From: Anaerolineaceae bacterium UBA6086
Lineage (GTDB): Bacteria; Chloroflexota; Anaerolineae; Anaerolineales; Anaerolineaceae
Length of the DNA stretch: 17,054 nt
Assembly (NCBI GenBank): GCA_002436005.1
Contig: DIXG01000087.1
Location: forward strand, 875-17,928
Direction: 5' to 3'
Of the stretch, positions 14,466-17,054 are shown piece after piece. Numbering within the stretch: the first letter of the stretch is position 1; each line of letters opens with the position of its first letter. The notes beneath the pieces were generated by a model. That model made no database searches. It was not told the origin of the DNA and saw only the letters and a program-made list of their open reading frames with translations. The translations under genes were made by a program, and so were the position numbers.

Positions 14466-14479
14466 GATTTCATTCCTAC

Positions 14480-15109
14480 CTATCCGAGATAACTTTCGAT
14501 AACATCCAGTGCTGCCACAGGCACGACAACTTTGTCAAAACTCAGCAGGTCACGGATATTCAGATAACTGGCCATCAAGGTCTTGACATCGGCAAGGTTG
14601 GCACACGCCCGCTTGACATTCTCATATTCTGCGCTGTTCTCAGGGATCAGAAGCAAAACTTTTGCTTCGCCAACCACTGCCTTCAGGGCTTCAGCCATCG
14701 CGCGGGTTTTAACTTCATCAACTTTGAGCGCGTCCACCATCACGATCTCACCGTCAGCAGCCTTGACAGAAAGTGCGGAGCGCAGTGCTGCCCGGCGCAT
14801 CTTCTGTGGCATGGCTTTGCTGTGGTCAAGTGGTTTTGGGGTGAAGATCTTTCCACCACCAACCCATTGCGCAGCTCGGATTGAACCCTGTCGCGCCCGA
14901 CCGGTTCCTTTTTGGCGCCATGGCTTTCGACCACCGCCAGAAACCTCACTGCGACCCTTGGTCGAATGGGTGCCCAACCGGCTGTTGGCCATTTGCCTGA
15001 CATATGCCTGATGCATCAAATCAACTTTAATTGGGGCCTCAAAAATCGTCGCCGGTAATTCTACCGTGCTGACTTTCTTGCCCTTCATGTTGAAGACATC
15101 GACTTTCAT
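14480..15109 (-). CDS. rplD: 50S ribosomal protein L4
   Basis: 209 residues. L4 lines the exit tunnel; in E. coli it also represses the S10 operon by acting on its leader. Family blocks are FEAPIKVDLMHQAYVRQMAN (23-42), STKGRSEVSGGGRKPWRQKG (49-68), TGRARQGSIRAAQWVGGGKI (69-88), MPQKMRRAALRSALSVKA and LLSFDKVVVPVAALDVIESY near the end. The tunnel loop (GGGRKPWRQKGTGRARQGS) is intact. It follows rplC after a 43-base gap that contains tandem palindromes. If L4 autoregulates here, the leader before rplC (15786-15960) is the natural candidate. Confidence 0.97.
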   Translation of the reverse strand: MKVDVFNMKGKKVSTVELPATIFEAPIKVDLMHQAYVRQMANSRLGTHSTKGRSEVSGGGRKPWRQKGTGRARQGSIRAAQWVGGGKIFTPKPLDHSKAMPQKMRRAALRSALSVKAADGEIVMVDALKVDEVKTRAMAEALKAVVGEAKVLLLIPENSAEYENVKRACANLADVKTLMASYLNIRDLLSFDKVVVPVAALDVIESYLG

Positions 15110-15124
15110 GATTACTCAACTCCC

Positions 15125-15150
15125 ATTACTGGTAATCGCCCAATTGGGCG
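15125..15150 (-). promoter_or_regulatory. Tandem palindromes between rplC and rplD
   Basis: Immediately after the rplC stop the gap holds a perfect 14-bp palindrome CGCCCAATTGGGCG (15137-15150), which can extend by AAT/ATT past one bulged base. It abuts a second palindrome ATTACTGGTAAT (15125-15136 on the plus strand, 5-bp arms). A GGGAG ribosome binding site for rplD follows. No U-tract is present, so termination is unlikely. It may be an intercistronic structure affecting L3/L4 balance. Confidence 0.45.
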
Positions 15151-15152
15151 GA

Positions 15153-15785
15153 TTATTGTTTCCTTGCAGGCTTGATCACCACCATGCCGCCCTTTGGGCC
15201 TGGCACAGAGCCATCAACTGCGATTAAATTGCGTTCCGGATCCACCAACACCACACGGATGTTTTCGGATGTCACACGCTCGTTACCCATCCGACCAGGG
15301 CTGCGTTTCCCTTTGAACACACGACCAGGGGTCGTCCCTGATCCTAAGGAACCAGGAGCACGCTGGCGATCAGATTGACCGTGTGTCTTTGGACCCCCAG
15401 CAAAACCATGGCGCTTGACCACACCGGCAAATCCACGACCTTTACTGGTGCCAATCACATCAACGTGTTCATCCTTGGCGAAGACATCAACCTTCAAGAC
15501 ATCTCCCTCAGAAACTTCATCGAGTGATTTTGTTCTAAATTCTTTTAAAAATCTTAGTGGCGGTAAATTGTTGCGCTCAAGGTGTCCCTTTTGCCCCTTT
15601 GTCAGACGCTTGGGTTTCACCTCTTCATACCCAATTTGAACAGCGGAATAGCCATCTTTTTCCTTGTTCTTAATCTGGGTAACATAACAAGGCCCAGCTT
15701 CGATTATGGTCACGGGAAACGCAGTCCCGCCCTCATCGAAAACCTGGGTCATTCCAACTTTTCGTCCAATCAGCCCTTTAAACAT
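15153..15785 (-). CDS. rplC: 50S ribosomal protein L3
   Basis: 210 residues. L3 is an assembly initiator of the 50S and reaches toward the peptidyl transferase centre. The start MFKGLIGRKVGMTQVFDEGG is canonical, followed by FPVTIIEAGPCYVTQIK (about 23-39). The diagnostic block GRGFAGVVKRHGFAGGPKTH (116-135), then GQSDRQRAPGSLGSGTTPGR and VFKGKRSPGRMGNERVT, is intact. The C-terminus ends VPGPKGGMVVIKPARKQ. It is preceded by a 298-base gap with its own promoter and leader, rather than directly by rpsJ as in most S10 clusters. An AGGAG site lies about 10 bases before the ATG. Confidence 0.98.
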   Translation of the reverse strand: MFKGLIGRKVGMTQVFDEGGTAFPVTIIEAGPCYVTQIKNKEKDGYSAVQIGYEEVKPKRLTKGQKGHLERNNLPPLRFLKEFRTKSLDEVSEGDVLKVDVFAKDEHVDVIGTSKGRGFAGVVKRHGFAGGPKTHGQSDRQRAPGSLGSGTTPGRVFKGKRSPGRMGNERVTSENIRVVLVDPERNLIAVDGSVPGPKGGMVVIKPARKQ

Positions 15786-15959
15786 GTGAAATATTCTCCT
15801 GTTACAAAATATATAGACGAGACTGTCAACCTGGGCAAGGTTGCATCATCTCCGACCGCAACACAGTCAACCATTCCACCGCGACCATTCCATGTCTTTT
15901 TGGACTACGGAAGGAATAGTTCTTATGCCGCCTGATCAGTCCAGCTTTTAAGCCGAACC
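15786..15959 (-). promoter_or_regulatory. Long structured 5' leader of the rplC-rplD-... transcript
   Basis: About 170 non-coding bases lie between the predicted RNA start (near 15958) and the rplC ATG. I see no open reading frame of note. Structures on the transcript: TGGACT/AGTCCA (15938-15943 with 15901-15906), a 6-bp stem closing about 31 bases; and CAACCT-TGCCC-AGGTTG (15827-15843), a perfect 6-bp hairpin. A 9-base direct repeat TGGAATGGT occurs twice with period 14 (15870-15878 and 15884-15892). A leader of this size upstream of L3 and L4 is a candidate site for ribosomal-protein feedback, by analogy with the E. coli S10 leader bound by L4. This is inference. Confidence 0.45.
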
Positions 15960-15964
15960 CATCC

Positions 15965-15993
15965 ATTTTACCATCTCTTGGCAAGTTTGCCAA
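15965..15993 (-). promoter_or_regulatory. Predicted sigma70-type promoter for rplC and downstream ribosomal genes
   Basis: The minus strand reads TTGGCA (15988-15993, 5/6 match to TTGACA), a 17-base spacer, then TAAAAT (15965-15970, 5/6 match to TATAAT). The RNA start should fall near 15958. Directly upstream of the -35 is an A/T-rich dyad (15996-16011), in the usual place of an alpha-CTD-binding UP element. The -35 lies inside an 18-base palindrome (15977-15994). It would drive the S10 and spc genes separately from tuf-rpsJ. Confidence 0.7.
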
Positions 15994-15994
15994 G
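15977..15994 (-). promoter_or_regulatory. 18-bp palindrome over the -35 box: candidate operator
   Basis: The minus strand reads CTTGGCAA-AC-TTGCCAAG, two perfect 8-base arms around a 2-base centre. It covers the whole -35 hexamer and part of the spacer of the rplC promoter. A dimeric regulator bound here would block RNA polymerase. It could alternatively act only as an RNA hairpin in transcripts reading through from tuf-rpsJ. No known operator is recognised with confidence. Confidence 0.5.
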
Positions 15995-15995
15995 T

Positions 15996-16011
15996 ATCAA
16001 TTTTTATTGAT
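15996..16011 (-). promoter_or_regulatory. A/T-rich dyad upstream of the rplC promoter (possible UP element)
   Basis: ATCAAT-AAAA-ATTGAT on the minus strand, with perfect 6-base arms. It ends two bases upstream of the -35 hexamer. Its position and A/T content fit an UP element contacted by RNA polymerase alpha; in read-through RNA it would form a small hairpin. Confidence 0.35.
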
Positions 16012-16013
16012 TC

Positions 16014-16062
16014 CCTGCTAACAACTTGTTTTGGGCAGGAGTTCTGCTTCGTTGTTAGCAGG
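16014..16062 (-). terminator. Long inverted repeat after rpsJ: possible terminator or attenuator
   Basis: A perfect 12-base inverted repeat, CCTGCTAACAAC and GTTGTTAGCAGG on the transcript (16051-16062 with 16014-16025), encloses a 25-base loop with a small GCAG/CTGC inner pairing. It starts 21 bases after the rpsJ stop. It lacks the U-tract of an intrinsic terminator, so it may instead be an mRNA 3'-end stabiliser, a processing site or an attenuator. The position at the end of tuf-rpsJ, just before a new promoter, supports an end-of-transcript role. Confidence 0.45.
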
Positions 16063-16083
16063 CAATCCGATTTATCATGAATG

Positions 16084-16392
16084 CTAAATCTTGATTTCGA
16101 TATCAACGCCAGCAGGCAAATTGAGCCGCATCAACATGTCAATCGTTTTTGAATCGGGTTCCAGCACATCAATCAGACGATTGTGGGTCCGGATCTCGAA
16201 ATGTTCCTGTGAATCCTTATCGATGAATGGAGATCGGATGACAGTATAACGATCGATTTTGGTGGGTAATGGCACCGGGCCAACCACCTGTGCACCGCTC
16301 CGCTCAGCCGTTTCGACAATCCGCTTGGCAGATTGGTCGATAACGCGATGATCGTAAGCCTTCAAACGAATACGAATCTTTTGTTTAGCCAT
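16084..16392 (-). CDS. rpsJ: 30S ribosomal protein S10
   Basis: 102 residues. S10 is in the 30S head and is also NusE, a partner of NusB and NusG in antitermination and transcription-translation coupling. The start MAKQKIRIRLKAYDHRVIDQ, then SAKRIVETAERSGAQVVGPV and PLPTKIDRYTVIRSPFIDKD, are near universal, with the family block EHFEIRTHNRLIDVLEP (about 64-80) at the loop that contacts partners. It starts 18 bases after tuf, so the two are likely one transcript. It is separated from rplC by a 298-base regulatory gap. Confidence 0.98.
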   Translation of the reverse strand: MAKQKIRIRLKAYDHRVIDQSAKRIVETAERSGAQVVGPVPLPTKIDRYTVIRSPFIDKDSQEHFEIRTHNRLIDVLEPDSKTIDMLMRLNLPAGVDIEIKI

Positions 16393-16410
16393 GATGTCTT
16401 TTCCTATTTC

Positions 16411-17054
16411 TTACGCAATAATCTTGGTGATCACACCAGCGCCAACCGTCAGGCCGCCCTCACGGATTGCAAACTGTGAACCATTTTCCAACGCCACTGG
16501 CACGATCAGCTCCACTGAGATCGTCACCCGGTCTCCCGGTAACACCATCTCCACACCTTCCGGCAGCGTCACGGTCCCCGTCACGTCCATCGTCCGAATG
16601 AAGAATTGTGGCCGATAGCCGCTGAAGAACGCACTGTGCCGTCCTCCCTCTTCTCGGGTCAGCACATACACTTCGCCTTCAAACTTCGTGTGCGGTGTGA
16701 TGCTCCCCGGTTTCGCCACAACCATCCCGCGCTCCACATCTTCTCGACCAATACCGCGCAGCAGCAGTCCGACGTTGTCCCCTGCCATGCCCTCGTCCAA
16801 CAGTTTGTGGAACATCTCCACGCCTGTCACCACTGAGTTCAGGCTCTTTTCCTGCAAGCCCACGATCTCAACCGGGTCACCGGTGTGGATCATGCCGCGG
16901 TCGATACGTCCTGTCACCACCGTCCCGCGTCCCTTGATCGAGAACACGTCTTCAATCGGCATCATGAACGGCTTGTCCGTCTCGCGCACGGGCTCCGGTA
17001 CATATTCATCCACAGCTTTCATCAGCTCATTGATGCATTCGTATTCCGGCGCAT
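16411..17054 (-). CDS. tuf: Elongation factor Tu, C-terminal part, cut by window edge
   Basis: 213 residues of EF-Tu are inside the window; the GTP-binding domain lies mostly outside. EF-Tu delivers aminoacyl-tRNA to the ribosome. The visible part begins in the last helix of the G domain (APEYECINELMKAVDEYVPE), then domain 2 with DKPFMMPIEDVFSIKGRGTV and VTGRIDRGMIHTGDPVEI, LLLRGIGREDVERGMVVAKP, and domain 3 with GGRHSAFFSGYRPQFFIRTM, DVTGTV, and the end REGGLTVGAGVITKIIA. The cytosine-rich codon choice is stronger than in its neighbours, as expected for a highly expressed gene. It precedes rpsJ, as in the str-S10 arrangement; fusA, rpsG and rpsL would lie beyond the window. Confidence 0.97.
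   Translation of the reverse strand, partial: APEYECINELMKAVDEYVPEPVRETDKPFMMPIEDVFSIKGRGTVVTGRIDRGMIHTGDPVEIVGLQEKSLNSVVTGVEMFHKLLDEGMAGDNVGLLLRGIGREDVERGMVVAKPGSITPHTKFEGEVYVLTREEGGRHSAFFSGYRPQFFIRTMDVTGTVTLPEGVEMVLPGDRVTISVELIVPVALENGSQFAIREGGLTVGAGVITKIIA

Noticed and set aside
15800..15829. A perfect TTGACA (minus strand, 15824-15829) just upstream of rplC as a second promoter
   Set aside because: At 17 bases the -10 would be TGTAAC (4/6), which would start RNA inside the rplC ribosome binding site; the TATATA nearby is only 8 bases away. A weak alternative start cannot be fully excluded.
16014..16062. Reading the 12-bp inverted repeat as a standard intrinsic terminator
   Set aside because: No U-tract follows on the minus strand and the loop is 25 bases, so it was listed only as a possible terminator or attenuator.
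1..17054. Mobile elements, CRISPR arrays, tRNA or rRNA genes, toxin-antitoxin or defence genes
   Set aside because: None seen on reading; every stretch is explained by ribosomal, secretion or housekeeping genes and short gaps.

Overview
The window is a long, gapless block of translation and secretion genes. It is the classical S10, spc and alpha ribosomal-protein clusters in one run, all transcribed on the minus strand, so the reading order goes from high to low coordinates. I identify 28 protein genes: 26 complete and two cut by the window edges (tuf at the right, rplM at the left). I see no transposon, phage gene, CRISPR array, tRNA or rRNA, and no frameshifted gene. The longest stretch without a gene is 298 bases, between rpsJ and rplC.

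Probable source: a bacterium with roughly 50% GC. The gene order (rplQ-truA-rplM at the end), the EF-Tu C-terminal sequence, and the zinc-type S14, L36 and S4 suggest a Gram-positive-like or Chloroflexota lineage, perhaps Anaerolineae. This is a judgement from gene order and protein style, not from a database search.

Layout in transcription order: tuf (partial)-rpsJ, then a 298-base regulatory gap. Next comes rplC-rplD-rplW-rplB-rpsS-rplV-rpsC-rplP-rpmC-rpsQ (S10 cluster), then rplN-rplX-rplE-rpsN-rpsH-rplF-rplR-rpsE-rpmD-rplO-secY-adk-map (spc cluster). A short gap with a promoter follows, then rpmJ-rpsM-rpsK-rpsD-rpoA-rplQ-truA and the start of rplM (alpha cluster). The genes are tightly packed with several stop/start overlaps (rplW/rplB, rpmC/rpsQ, rpsE/rpmD, adk/map), which points to translational coupling. 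They supply the 30S and 50S subunits, the protein-export channel SecY, nucleotide balance (Adk), N-terminal methionine removal (Map), RNA polymerase alpha and one tRNA modification enzyme.

The most interesting non-coding signals are three back-to-back dyads running into a strong sigma70-like promoter (TTGGCA-N17-TAAAAT) in the rpsJ-rplC gap, with a palindrome covering the -35 box and a leader of about 170 nt before rplC. A second promoter (TGGACG-N17-TATAAT) lies upstream of rpmJ, with a stem-loop at its predicted RNA 5' end. The usual infA gene between map and rpmJ is missing. Four genes use non-ATG starts (map TTG; rpmJ, rpoA and rplF GTG). The adenylate kinase LID resembles the zinc type but lacks the cysteines. 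I do not see a wholly new multi-gene system here; the novelty is in regulation and small departures from the usual operon layout.
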